A stretch of DNA of 64,000 bases from Tumebacillus sp. BK434 (GTDB lineage: Bacteria > Bacillota > Bacilli > Tumebacillales > Tumebacillaceae), in NCBI RefSeq assembly GCF_004340785.1, contig NZ_SLXS01000010.1:1-64000 (forward strand). Direction: 5' to 3'. Below, piece by piece: positions 35,151 to 43,313 of the stretch (the stretch's first letter is position 1; each line of letters starts with the position of its first letter). The position numbers were made by a program, and so were the translations under genes. The notes under the pieces were generated by a model. It saw only the letters and a program-made list of their open reading frames with translations. It did not search any database and was not told the DNA's origin.

Positions 35151-36248
35151 TTAGGTTCGTACGCGTGCATAGAGGGCGCGGAACTGCCGGGCCGTCCGTT
35201 CCCAGGAGAAGCGGCGTTCGACCCAGTTCCGTCCTGATACCCCCAGCTGCGCCGCGCCTTGAGGATCGTCAAGCAGTCGGCCGATCTCCCAGGCAAAAGC
35301 GGCCGGGTCGGCAAACGCTTCGACGAGGCGTCCGCTGACATCTTGGGCGACCGATTCACAGAGCCCCCAACGCCCGGTCGCCACGACGGGCAGCGCGGCG
35401 GCAGACGCTTCCAGATTGACAAGGCCAAACGCTTCCGGTTGCTGGGACGGGCAGACGAACAGGTCGGCCGCCGCATAGTAGGCGGGCAGCCGGTCATGCG
35501 GAAGGAAGCCGAAAAAGCGCACCGGCAGCCCGGCCGCCTTTTCACGAAGCAAGGTGTGAAACGGGTGCCGCTCATCGCGGGGGCGTCCGCCGATGATCCA
35601 CAGCACGCTCTGTGGCTGGGCGGTATGGACGAGACGAAAGGCGTCGAGGAGCTCCGCGATCCCTTTGCGCGGCGTGAAGCGGCCGGCGGTGAGCACGATC
35701 TGCTGATCGTCCGCGATCTGGTGCCGCGCACGGACTTTGGCGCGCAAGGCAGCCCCAGTCGGTGAGAAGCGCGAGGGGAATTGCGTCAAGTCGATGCCGG
35801 GCTGGATGACGTGGACTTTTTCTTTCGGCAAAACCGGGTAGCGGGCGAGCAGGTCGCCTTGCAGATAGCGGCTGTTGACGACCAGCGCGTCAAGGCGGGA
35901 GAGTGACATGCGCAAGGTCAGCGGGGACAGGTCTTGGATCAGGACGTTCGAGTGCAAGTTGAGCACGAGCGGAGTCTGAGCAAAGCGTTTTTTGATAGGG
36001 ACGACGAACGGGATGCGATTTTCGACATGGAAGAGGGCCGGCGGAGAAGAGTGTTGTTTCACCTCGCGCAGCACATGGCGCAGATAGGAGACCGGGGTGT
36101 CGGCACGGACAGCGTCCGTTTTGCCATAGAGCAGGAGCGGTTCGGTGCGGGAAAGTTCGCGGGCGAGATGCCACAGGTAGATCTCGACAGACGTGCAGGG
36201 TGCAGGCGGGAAGGGAAACGTGCCGGGGGCGATGCAGCAGATGGTCAT
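35151..36248 (-). CDS. group 4 glycosyltransferase (spore-coat type)
   Basis: A 365-residue GT-B enzyme. The N-terminal half starts ICCIAPGTFPFPPAPCTSVE and contains VLNLHSNVLIQDL. The C-terminal half has the GT4 donor site: VLTAGRFTPRKGIAELLDAF, FFGFLPHDRLPAYYAAADLF, CPSQQPEAFGLVNLEASA with the Glu pair. It would transfer a sugar from a nucleotide donor. The convergent YheC/D gene suggests a spore-coat polysaccharide role like CotSA, an inference from context. GAGGGAGG lies 9 bases before the ATG. Confidence 0.9.
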   Translation of the reverse strand: MTICCIAPGTFPFPPAPCTSVEIYLWHLARELSRTEPLLLYGKTDAVRADTPVSYLRHVLREVKQHSSPPALFHVENRIPFVVPIKKRFAQTPLVLNLHSNVLIQDLSPLTLRMSLSRLDALVVNSRYLQGDLLARYPVLPKEKVHVIQPGIDLTQFPSRFSPTGAALRAKVRARHQIADDQQIVLTAGRFTPRKGIAELLDAFRLVHTAQPQSVLWIIGGRPRDERHPFHTLLREKAAGLPVRFFGFLPHDRLPAYYAAADLFVCPSQQPEAFGLVNLEASAAALPVVATGRWGLCESVAQDVSGRLVEAFADPAAFAWEIGRLLDDPQGAAQLGVSGRNWVERRFSWERTARQFRALYARVRT

Positions 36249-36320
36249 AGGGCGGAACCTCCCTCGTACACAGGTTGGTAGCAGTATACGAGGGAATTGT
36301 CCGCGAGGTTCAGCAACAGC

Positions 36321-37124
36321 TTAGGAGCCGGTGCTTTGGTATTTCGTGATGCTGAAGTTCCACATCCGCACCGCCAGCAGCGTCAGGATCAGCGCGACGA
36401 CCGGCGCGAACCAGGTCAGGAAGCCGAACGGCACCTGATCCGCTTTGCCGAGGAACAAGAGCGAGGGATAGTAGTTCATAAAGGCGAACGGCAGGATGAT
36501 CGTTACGATGCCGCGCAGCACGTTGTTGAACATGTCGAGCGGGTACTGCTGGACGACGCCCCACGAGAACAGCGAAGCCGCGTTGACGATCGCCCGCGAG
36601 CGGGTGGTGAAGAACGAGGTGCAGGCGAGAAGCAGCGTCATCGCCGCTTCGACGATCGCCGATGAGAGCGCGATCAGGGCAAACCAGAGGAACATCCACC
36701 AGCTCCAGTCGAGGTGCAGGTTCTGGTAGCTCAGAGTGAGCATCGTCAAGGCCAGCAGCACGTCCCCGACGCCGAGGTAGTGGACTTCGCGGCCGAGGAA
36801 TTGCACCAGCGGGTTGGCCGGGCGGGTCAGCAACTGGTCGAACGTGCCTTCGACGATAAACTGCTCCAGCATATTGATGTGCCGGAAGAAGATCGCGCGG
36901 ATGCCGTGGCCGAGCAGCCAGAGGTTGTACAGGAAGACGATCTCCCAGAACAGCCAGCCGTGCAGGTTCTCAAAGCGGCTGAGCAGCACCCACGATGTGG
37001 CCAGCGTCCCGGCGTTCAGGATAAACACGCCGGCGATGCCCATCAGGAAGTCGGCGCGGTATTCGAGGCGGGCGAGGACGGCGGCGCGCAGCAGCGCCAG
37101 ATAAACGGTCATGTTTTCGCGCAT
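36321..37124 (-). CDS. ABC-2 type transporter permease (DUF990-like), subunit 2
   Basis: A 267-residue membrane protein with about six hydrophobic segments (around 20-45, 52-78, 115-135, 143-168, 196-222, 235-258). It contains FIVEGTFDQLLTRPANPL, a conserved family motif, plus QQYPLDMFNNVLRG and YYPSLLFLG near the C-terminal half. It resembles the ABC-2 membrane_6/DUF990 family. It is the last gene of a three-gene operon and follows the other permease by 4 bases. Confidence 0.88.
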   Translation of the reverse strand: MRENMTVYLALLRAAVLARLEYRADFLMGIAGVFILNAGTLATSWVLLSRFENLHGWLFWEIVFLYNLWLLGHGIRAIFFRHINMLEQFIVEGTFDQLLTRPANPLVQFLGREVHYLGVGDVLLALTMLTLSYQNLHLDWSWWMFLWFALIALSSAIVEAAMTLLLACTSFFTTRSRAIVNAASLFSWGVVQQYPLDMFNNVLRGIVTIILPFAFMNYYPSLLFLGKADQVPFGFLTWFAPVVALILTLLAVRMWNFSITKYQSTGS

Positions 37125-37128
37125 AGGC

Positions 37129-37926
37129 TCACCCTCCCTGTACGACCAAATGGCGGTGGATGCGCGTCCAGATCAAGCGGGCGAGCAGGAAGAGGCCGAA
37201 GATCCACGCCGTTTGGATCAAAAGATTTTGCCAGATCACCGCACCGCTGAACACGCCGGTGAAAATGCCGAGCGGCGTGTAGAACACCGCTTGAAACGGC
37301 AGCGCATACAAGAGCGGCTGCAATACATCCGGGTACATCCACAGCGGGATGATCTGCCCGGAAGCGAAGCGCACGAGGGCGAAATAGGTGAACATGAAGC
37401 CGAGCAGGTCGAGCGTCTTAAAAGAGATCAGGCCGAAGAGAAAATTGCAGAAAAAGAGAATCACCCACGCCTGCAGCAGGGCGAGCACAAAGGCCAGCGC
37501 TTCCACGGGACCGGGCAGCATCAGATCAAACAGGAAATAGGCGGCGACCAGCGGCGGGAGCAGGAAGAAGCAGACCCGGGTCACCATCAGGCCGAAGTTG
37601 CGCGCCATCATGTGCAGCATAAAATCGACCGGCTTCATCAGGTCGGACGTGATCATGCCCATCCGCACCTGCGTTTGGATGTAGGTATGGACGCCGTCGT
37701 CGATCGACAGCACGGAGCCGATCAGCATCCCGAGCACGGCATAGGTGATCATCTGGTTGAGCGACATCGCGCCAAACGAGGCGGGCGTCTGTTCGAACAG
37801 CACGCGCCAGAGCGTGGCGACGACATACAACTGCAGAAACAGGCCGAGCATCTCCATCCAGAAGTTCAGGCGGTACGCTGACTGCTGGAAGAAGAGCTGG
37901 CGGCTAAACGTCCAGAACAGCGACAT
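37129..37926 (-). CDS. ABC-2 type transporter permease (DUF990-like), subunit 1
   Basis: A 265-residue permease with about six transmembrane segments. The IDDGVHTYIQTQVRMGMITS stretch followed by DLMKPVDFML matches the paired family motif (long helical hairpin before the DLxxPVD motif). SGQIIPLWMYPDVLQPLLYA and LPFQAVFYTPLGIFTG are conserved C-terminal signatures. Its start overlaps the end of the ATPase gene by 23 bases, so the operon is translationally coupled. With the second permease it forms a heterodimeric exporter; the substrate is not known. Confidence 0.88.
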   Translation of the reverse strand: MSLFWTFSRQLFFQQSAYRLNFWMEMLGLFLQLYVVATLWRVLFEQTPASFGAMSLNQMITYAVLGMLIGSVLSIDDGVHTYIQTQVRMGMITSDLMKPVDFMLHMMARNFGLMVTRVCFFLLPPLVAAYFLFDLMLPGPVEALAFVLALLQAWVILFFCNFLFGLISFKTLDLLGFMFTYFALVRFASGQIIPLWMYPDVLQPLLYALPFQAVFYTPLGIFTGVFSGAVIWQNLLIQTAWIFGLFLLARLIWTRIHRHLVVQGG

Positions 37927-38929
37927 GCGGCTCCTCCTTCTTCCGCCCGTTCATCCCGGTCTCGTAGATCTCGCGGACGATCGATTCGATCTCCGGCTCT
38001 TCGACGGTCAGGTCGCGGATGGTGTGCACCTGCGCGATTTTCATCATCACATCAGATGCGGTCAACAGGTCGCGGTTGTAGGACAGCCAGACGCGTGCCC
38101 CTTCTTCGCGCAGCACGCGGGTGCCGGGGATGTTCAGCGAGTACGGCGCATCGTCGAGCTCGATGATCAGTGTGCGCTCTGAGCCGAACTGCGACTTCAG
38201 GTGGTCGATCGAGCCATCGTAGAGGATCTTGCCGTCGTCGATGATCGCCATGCGCTTGCAGAGCTTTTCGATGTCGGTCATGTCGTGCGTGGTGAGCAGC
38301 ACGGTCACGCCACGATCGCGGTTGATCTCGCGGATGAAAGTGCGCAGGCGCTCCTTGGCGAGCACGTCGACACCGATCGTCGGCTCGTCCAGGAAGAGGA
38401 TCTGCGGGTTGTGCAGCATCGCCGCCGCCAGGTCGGCGCGCATGCGCTGGCCGAGCGACAGTTGGCGCACGGGGGTGTTTTCAAACTCGTTCAGTTCGAG
38501 CAGTTCCCGGAAGGTGTTCAGGTTTTTCGTGTACACGCTGTCCGGGATTTTGTAGATCGTCTTCAGCACTTTGTAGCTTTCGATGACGGGAATGTCCCAC
38601 CAGAGCTGCGTTTTTTGGCCAAAGACGACGCCGATGTTCTGCGCGTGCTCGCGGCGCTGTTTCCACGGGATCAGACCTGCGATCGAAATATCGCCCGACG
38701 TCGGGACGAGGATCCCGGTCATCATTTTGATCGAGGTGGATTTGCCCGCGCCGTTCGGGCCGATGTAGCCGAGCATTTCGCCTTCTTGGACTTCGAACGT
38801 GATGTCGTCGACGGCGGTATGTGTGAAGTAGTTGGTATTCCACAGGTTGCGGACACCGGAAAGAAAGCCGGTTTTGGGAATCAAGCGTTTAAATTCTTTT
38901 CGTAAATTGCGAACTTCGATCAATGCCAC
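37904..38929 (-). CDS. ABC transporter ATP-binding protein
   Basis: A 341-residue ATPase with Walker A GPNGAGKSTSIKMM (about 58-70), signature LSLGQRMRADLAAAM, Walker B LFLDEPTIGVD and switch TTHDM. The EFKRLIPKTGFLSGVRNLWN stretch before the Walker A and the C-terminal regulatory extension (about 240-341, with SERTLIIELDDAPYSLN) fit ABC-2 exporters of the DUF990 type. The start is GTG (encoded as M), 10 bases after GGAGG. A good promoter lies 24 bases upstream. It drives the two permeases. Confidence 0.92.
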   Translation of the reverse strand: MALIEVRNLRKEFKRLIPKTGFLSGVRNLWNTNYFTHTAVDDITFEVQEGEMLGYIGPNGAGKSTSIKMMTGILVPTSGDISIAGLIPWKQRREHAQNIGVVFGQKTQLWWDIPVIESYKVLKTIYKIPDSVYTKNLNTFRELLELNEFENTPVRQLSLGQRMRADLAAAMLHNPQILFLDEPTIGVDVLAKERLRTFIREINRDRGVTVLLTTHDMTDIEKLCKRMAIIDDGKILYDGSIDHLKSQFGSERTLIIELDDAPYSLNIPGTRVLREEGARVWLSYNRDLLTASDVMMKIAQVHTIRDLTVEEPEIESIVREIYETGMNGRKKEEPHVAVLDV

Positions 38930-38952
38930 AGTTCATTCGCCTCCATTCCAAC

Positions 38953-38980
38953 ATGATAGCACAGTCTGCCCGATTCCGAA
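38953..38980 (-). promoter_or_regulatory. promoter of the ABC-2 exporter operon
   Basis: On the minus strand TTCGGA, a 16-base spacer and TATCAT with TGC before it (extended -10). It lies 24 bases upstream of the ATPase start codon. Confidence 0.5.
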
Positions 38981-38995
38981 TGTGAGTAAGATCGC

Positions 38996-39037
38996 GAAAA
39001 AGACCCGTTCCTCCAGCGGGGGAAGAGCGGGCCTTTT
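38996..39037 (-). terminator. terminator of the CvpA-like gene
   Basis: On the minus strand AAAGGCCCGCTCTTCC pairs imperfectly with GGAACGGGTCTTT around CCCGCTGGA, followed by TTTTT. It lies just downstream of the CvpA-like gene and upstream of the exporter operon promoter. Confidence 0.75.
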
Positions 39038-39040
39038 CGG

Positions 39041-39745
39041 TTACAGCGTGGGCGGGGTCTGGATGGCGGCGGGAAGCAATCCGTCTGTCCCAAGCCCGGT
39101 GAGCAGCGTTTGTGCGAGATGTGTGAGCGGGGGCAAGAGTTCCGAGGAGGAGAGCGCCGTCTGCAGGCCTGCTGTCTGCGGCAAGTCGGCAAAAGCTTGC
39201 AAGATCAGCGCGAGGATGGCCAGTTCGAACAGCGTGAGGACGCCGCCGAGCAGCAGGCCGCCGGCCCGGTTGAGCACGGCGGGCACGAAGTCCTGCGCAA
39301 TTTTGACCAGCGGCCGCAAGAGCAGATTGAACACGGCGCACAGCACGCCAAGCATGAGGATCAGGCCGAGCACCGTGTGCATCCATTCCGTATACGGGAT
39401 GGCGATCGCTTCCAGCAGCGGGTGGGAGGCTGCGTACTCGATCATCTGCTCCCGATAGGCGGCCGGGACGCCTGCCGCTTCTAAAATCGGGCGGAGCTGT
39501 TCCGGCGGCACCTGCGCGTTGTGCAGCGACTCGGGAATCTGGCCGGCGATCATCGAGCGGACAAATCGCCCTACGCCAAGCCATTCCCCCGCCAGTTGCC
39601 CGATCGGGGCAGCGAAACGGGCGGCGAGGAAAAGAGCGGCGAGATAGGCGATGAGGCGGGAGATCCCGCTCAGCAGTCCGCGTGCAAAGCCAGCCCACAG
39701 GCCAAGCAGCAGCAGGACCAAAAACAACAGGTCGATCGGCGACAT
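39041..39745 (-). CDS. CvpA-family membrane protein
   Basis: A 234-residue protein with the CvpA layout: SPIDLLFLVLLLLGLWAGFA then RGLLSGISRLIAYLAALFLA near the N-terminus, two more hydrophobic stretches around 100-128 and 145-175, and the conserved LNRAGGLLLGGVLTLFELAI. CvpA is needed for colicin V production in E. coli and for envelope stress tolerance in others; its mechanism is unclear. An upstream in-frame start would add 31 polar residues; GGAG lies about 10 bases before the chosen ATG. Confidence 0.88.
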   Translation of the reverse strand: MSPIDLLFLVLLLLGLWAGFARGLLSGISRLIAYLAALFLAARFAAPIGQLAGEWLGVGRFVRSMIAGQIPESLHNAQVPPEQLRPILEAAGVPAAYREQMIEYAASHPLLEAIAIPYTEWMHTVLGLILMLGVLCAVFNLLLRPLVKIAQDFVPAVLNRAGGLLLGGVLTLFELAILALILQAFADLPQTAGLQTALSSSELLPPLTHLAQTLLTGLGTDGLLPAAIQTPPTL

Positions 39746-39806
39746 GGACGATTCTCTCCTCAGTTCATTGTCAGATGTTGTAACTGTGTGGGTTGCTATA
39801 GAGTAC

Positions 39807-39838
39807 GTGCCGCCCTGCGCTTTTGCGTCGGGCGGCAC
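39807..39838. repeat. inverted repeat between CvpA-like and rqcH genes
   Basis: GTGCCGCCC pairs with GGGCGGCAC (9 bp) around TGCGCTTTTGCGTC, which itself holds GCGC/GCG. It lies between the rqcH stop and the CvpA-like start on the minus strand. There is no U-tract, so it may be a processing hairpin or a partial terminator. Confidence 0.6.
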
Positions 39839-39848
39839 TTGGCGAATT

Positions 39849-41591
39849 TTAGGAAGTGCGCAGCGTTTCGGTCAAGCGGGCGCCCGGCGTGACGTAGAGC
39901 GTCTTCTGGTTGTCGTACAGCACGAAGCCCGGCTTGGCGCCGTTAGGTTTCCAGACGTGTTTGATCAGGGTGTAGTCGACCGGGACCTGGCTCGATTCGC
40001 GCCCTTTGCTGAAAAAGGCGGCCAGCTGCGCCGCTTCGAGCAGCGTCGTTTCCGGCACTTCTTTGGCACGGATGACGACATGGCTGCCCGGGATGTCCTT
40101 GGTGTGCAACCAAGTGTCGGTGTTGTGGGCGAACTTCATGGTCAGGTATTCGTTTTGCCTGTTGTTTTTGCCGACGAACAGCTCGATGCCGTCGGAGGAG
40201 AGATAGCGCTCCGGCTTGATCGGGGCTTCCTTTTTCTTCGGCGGCTTCTTGCCTTTCGGGAGCGGCTTTTGCTTGATCTTCAGGTAGCCTTCCGCCTGCA
40301 GCTCTTCGCGAATCTCCTCGATGTCGCTCCAGGTGGCGGTGGAGAGCTGCTGAAGGACGTTCTCTAAATAGATGACTTCCGCTCGCGTTTCTTCGATCTG
40401 CTGGTGGAGGATCGGGATCGATTTTTTGACTTTGTTGTATTTCTTGAAACAGCTCTGTGCGTTTTCGTTCGCCGAAAGCGCCGGATCGAGCGGGATGGTG
40501 AGGTCGCTCAGGTTCTCGTCGTAATAGTTCTGGACGGTGACCGACTCCATGCCGCGCTCGATCTGGTAGAGGTTAGCGGTGATCAGCTCGCCGTAGATGC
40601 GGTATTGCTCCGCTTCGGACGCTTCGGCGATCATCGTCTCGAATTTGGCGATTTTGTTGATGTTTTTTTGCAGCTCATTCGACAGCAGGCGCTCCAGATC
40701 CTGAGATCGTTGGCGGAGGGCGTCGCGCCATGCTTTTTCTGAATAGAAGCGTTCGATCGCTTCGCTTATCGTGCCAAACGCTGTCGCTTCGCCTTCGACG
40801 TGGGTGAGGGCGACACAGGAGAACGCCTTGGGACGGTCTTCGTGGTAGACGATCGTCGGCTGGTAGCGGTGAGCGCGGCAATCGTCGAGGAGGCCGGCGA
40901 ACGCCTGCCACTCCTGCTCTTGAGTCGGCGCGCCGCTGCCGAGGCGGTGCGTGATCTCTTTGGCGAGCAGCGGCGAGATCCCGGTGAAGCTGCTCACTAA
41001 AAATTTGTCAAAGGCGAGGCCTGCCTGCTCGTCGCGCAGGGCTTGAAAGCGGCCGAGCGAGACGCCAAACGGGTTCTCTTTGCCTTGCTCGGGCGGCTCG
41101 ACGTAGGTGCGGCCGGGCAGCACTTCGCGGTGGCGGGACGTGCCGAAATTGACGTGGACAAGCGAATCGAGGATGCGGTTCTCCGCCGGGTCGAGCAGGA
41201 TGACGTTGGAGTGGCGGCCCATGATCTCCACGACGAGGATGCGCTCGGTCAAGTCGCCGAGCTCATCGCGGTTCTCGATGGCGATGTGCAGGATGCGCTC
41301 ATTGCCGACCTGTTCGATGCGCGTGATGCGCCCGCCTTCACAGTGTTTGCGCAGGAGCATGCAGAACATCGGCGGTTCGGCCGGATTGTGGCCTTTGTAC
41401 TCCTGCACGAGATGCGCGCGCGGGAAGGAAGCGTTCGCGGTCAGGAGCAGCTTGTAGTTCTGGCCACCGCGGCGGATGTGCAGGAGCAGATCGCGGTCGA
41501 GTGGCTGGTAAATTTTATCAACACGTCCGGTCAAAAGCAGTTCGGACAATTCATGTGCAACAGCGTGCAGGACGATGCCGTCAAACGCCAT
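39849..41591 (-). CDS. rqcH: RqcH (NFACT family), ribosome quality control factor
   Basis: A 580-residue protein. RqcH binds peptidyl-tRNA-obstructed 50S subunits and adds C-terminal alanine tails to stalled peptides. The NFACT-N domain starts MAFDGIVLHAVAHEL and has CMLLRKHCEGGRI and RHSNVILLDPAENRILDSL; a helical coiled-coil follows (about 290-430); the NFACT-R domain (about 445-560) has the conserved TWLHTKDIPGSHVVIRA and VDYTLIKHVWKPNGAKPGFV. AGAGGTGA precedes the ATG. A hairpin with a U-run lies in the short leader. Confidence 0.95.
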   Translation of the reverse strand: MAFDGIVLHAVAHELSELLLTGRVDKIYQPLDRDLLLHIRRGGQNYKLLLTANASFPRAHLVQEYKGHNPAEPPMFCMLLRKHCEGGRITRIEQVGNERILHIAIENRDELGDLTERILVVEIMGRHSNVILLDPAENRILDSLVHVNFGTSRHREVLPGRTYVEPPEQGKENPFGVSLGRFQALRDEQAGLAFDKFLVSSFTGISPLLAKEITHRLGSGAPTQEQEWQAFAGLLDDCRAHRYQPTIVYHEDRPKAFSCVALTHVEGEATAFGTISEAIERFYSEKAWRDALRQRSQDLERLLSNELQKNINKIAKFETMIAEASEAEQYRIYGELITANLYQIERGMESVTVQNYYDENLSDLTIPLDPALSANENAQSCFKKYNKVKKSIPILHQQIEETRAEVIYLENVLQQLSTATWSDIEEIREELQAEGYLKIKQKPLPKGKKPPKKKEAPIKPERYLSSDGIELFVGKNNRQNEYLTMKFAHNTDTWLHTKDIPGSHVVIRAKEVPETTLLEAAQLAAFFSKGRESSQVPVDYTLIKHVWKPNGAKPGFVLYDNQKTLYVTPGARLTETLRTS

Positions 41592-41611
41592 ATTCGATCA
41601 CCTCTATATAA

Positions 41612-41642
41612 GAAAAGGCACTTCCGCCAAGGGGAACGTGCC
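41612..41642 (-). promoter_or_regulatory. hairpin with U-run in the rqcH leader
   Basis: On the minus strand GGCACGTTCC pairs with GGAAGTGCC (one bulge) and TTTTCTT follows. It begins only a few bases after the predicted transcription start (about 41648) and ends about 20 bases before the rqcH ATG. It could be an attenuator or a 5' stabilising hairpin. Confidence 0.5.
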
Positions 41643-41654
41643 AGTGTTTACGCC

Positions 41655-41683
41655 ATTATACTTGGGATTTGGCGGCGTGGCAA
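41655..41683 (-). promoter_or_regulatory. sigma-A promoter of rqcH
   Basis: On the minus strand TTGCCA, exactly 17 bases, then TATAAT (perfect -10). It reads toward rqcH, with a predicted start near 41648. Confidence 0.75.
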
Positions 41684-41696
41684 TGGGTGCTATACT
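41668..41696 (+). promoter_or_regulatory. promoter of the aldo/keto reductase gene
   Basis: TTTGGC (41668-41673), 17-base spacer and TATACT (41691-41696), with TGC just before the -10 (extended). It overlaps the rqcH promoter on the other strand, so RNA polymerase cannot occupy both at once. Confidence 0.6.
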
Positions 41697-41733
41697 TGAA
41701 AGATACAGAGTTGGAAGAGAAAGGAGCAGAAAG

Positions 41734-43233
41734 ATGATTTTAGGAAATGCGACAGCGGAAGGCACGAAAGCGTATATGGAAAGTTTTGCAGATCTGCAGC
41801 ATTGCGAGCTCGGGAGGACGGGGCTGTTGGTCAGCCAGGCAGGATTTGGCTGCTATCGGGTAGATGTCAGCGTGGAGGAGCATCGTATGGCGCTGCGCAA
41901 GGCGCTGCAATGCGGTGTGAATCTGATCGATACGAGCGCGAATTATGGGGACGGAGGCTCGGAGGAACTGGTCGGCGCGGTGCTGGAGGAGATGATCGCG
42001 GCAGGCGAGGCGGGGCGCGAACAGGTCGTGGTCGTGTCCAAGGCCGGGTATTTGCAGGGGCAGAACTACTTGCTCAGCCAAGAGCGCAAGCGCGAGGGCC
42101 GTCCATTTCCCGATCTGGTGTCGTACGGGCCGGGGCTGGAGCATTGCATCCACCCCGTGTTTTTGGCAGATCAGTTGACGCGGAGTCTGGCCCGGCTGCG
42201 CATGGAGCGGCTCGATGTGTATCTGCTGCACAACCCCGAGTATTATTTGATGGCGGCGAAACAGGAGAATGTGCCGCCGGAAACTGCACGGGCGGAGTAT
42301 GAGCGGCGGTTGGAGCTGGCGTTTCGGCATTTGGAGCGGGAAGTGGAGCAGGGGCGGATCGGGTGCTACGGGATCTCGTCGAACACGTTTCCGGCCCGGC
42401 GGGACGATGTGACCTTTACGTCGCTCGAGGATGTGCTGGCCCTGGCTGAAAAGGTGTCGGCAGCTCATCATTTTCGAGTGATCCAACTGCCGATGAACCT
42501 CGTGGAGACGGGCGGGATGACAGAGGCGAACCAAGCCGGGGGAAAAAGCGTGCTGGAGCTGGCGGTAGAAAACGAGCTCGGCGTGTTGATCAACCGGCCG
42601 CTGAATGCGATCGTCGGTGGTCGCTTGGTGCGGCTGGCTGACGGGGATGCCGTTCCGGTGGATGTTGCGTCTGTGCAAACGCAGGTGGAGCGGCTGGCGG
42701 AGGCGGAGCGTTCGTTGAAAGAGAAGTTGTTGGCCGCAGTGCTCGAGGATGATCAGGAGCGGGAGGAGGCGGCAGACAAGTTGTCAGCAGGCCGTCTTTT
42801 GCAGGAACACTGGCGGAGCTTTTCTTCGGCGGAGCATTGGCGGGAGGTGCAGGGGCAGTTTTTGGTGCCGACGGTGCAGACCGGGATTCGCAAACTGCTG
42901 GAGAGCGGCAAACTGACCACAGCGGCTGCCGAGTGGGTGGAGGCCTATGTGGACGGCGTGAATGGCGTGCTTCCGGAAGTGACCGCCTACTATCAGTGGA
43001 AGGGAGCGGAACAGGTTCGCGCGATCACATCCCGCGCCGAAGCGGCAGCCGCAGACTGGGCCGGGGCCGGCCGTGCAAGCCACCTCGCGCTGCGTGCACT
43101 CCGCTCGACGCAAGGGGTGAGCAGCGTGCTCGTCGGCATGCGCCGGGCGGCGTACGTGGAGGATGTGATCGCAGAATTGAAGGAAACGGTGGCGATCAAG
43201 CCGCGCAGAGCGGAATGGGAAGCGCTGAGTTAA
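41734..43233 (+). CDS. aldo/keto reductase with large helical insertion
   Basis: A 499-residue protein; usual family length is 280-350. The N-terminal half is a clear aldo/keto reductase: CELGRTGLLVSQAGFGCYRV, then LIDTSANYGDGGSEELVG with catalytic Asp and Tyr, VVSKAGYL with the Lys, and LLHNPEYYL with the His. After INRPLNAIVGGRLVRLADG an insert of about 140 mainly helical, charged residues follows (about 315-455), then the final barrel helix region ALRALRSTQGVSSVLVGMRR. AAAGGAG lies 7 bases before the ATG; a longer upstream frame includes the promoter. Substrate unknown. Confidence 0.88.
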   Translation: MILGNATAEGTKAYMESFADLQHCELGRTGLLVSQAGFGCYRVDVSVEEHRMALRKALQCGVNLIDTSANYGDGGSEELVGAVLEEMIAAGEAGREQVVVVSKAGYLQGQNYLLSQERKREGRPFPDLVSYGPGLEHCIHPVFLADQLTRSLARLRMERLDVYLLHNPEYYLMAAKQENVPPETARAEYERRLELAFRHLEREVEQGRIGCYGISSNTFPARRDDVTFTSLEDVLALAEKVSAAHHFRVIQLPMNLVETGGMTEANQAGGKSVLELAVENELGVLINRPLNAIVGGRLVRLADGDAVPVDVASVQTQVERLAEAERSLKEKLLAAVLEDDQEREEAADKLSAGRLLQEHWRSFSSAEHWREVQGQFLVPTVQTGIRKLLESGKLTTAAAEWVEAYVDGVNGVLPEVTAYYQWKGAEQVRAITSRAEAAAADWAGAGRASHLALRALRSTQGVSSVLVGMRRAAYVEDVIAELKETVAIKPRRAEWEALS

Positions 43234-43237
43234 ATAA

Positions 43238-43271
43238 AAAAGGCTGTGACGCAAGGCGTCAACAGCCTTTT
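43238..43271. terminator. terminator between the reductase and coiled-coil genes
   Basis: AAAAGGCTGT pairs with ACAGCCTTTT, with GACG/CGTC inside. A and T flanks give U-tracts on both strands, fitting the convergent genes. Confidence 0.85.
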
Positions 43272-43313
43272 GGGTTGGGATGATTTGAACAGGAGAAGTG
43301 GTGATGCGGGGTG

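Noticed and set aside
41575-41733. An N-terminal extension of the aldo/keto reductase
   Set aside because: It would translate the rqcH and reductase promoters; a good ribosome site is at the start 41734.
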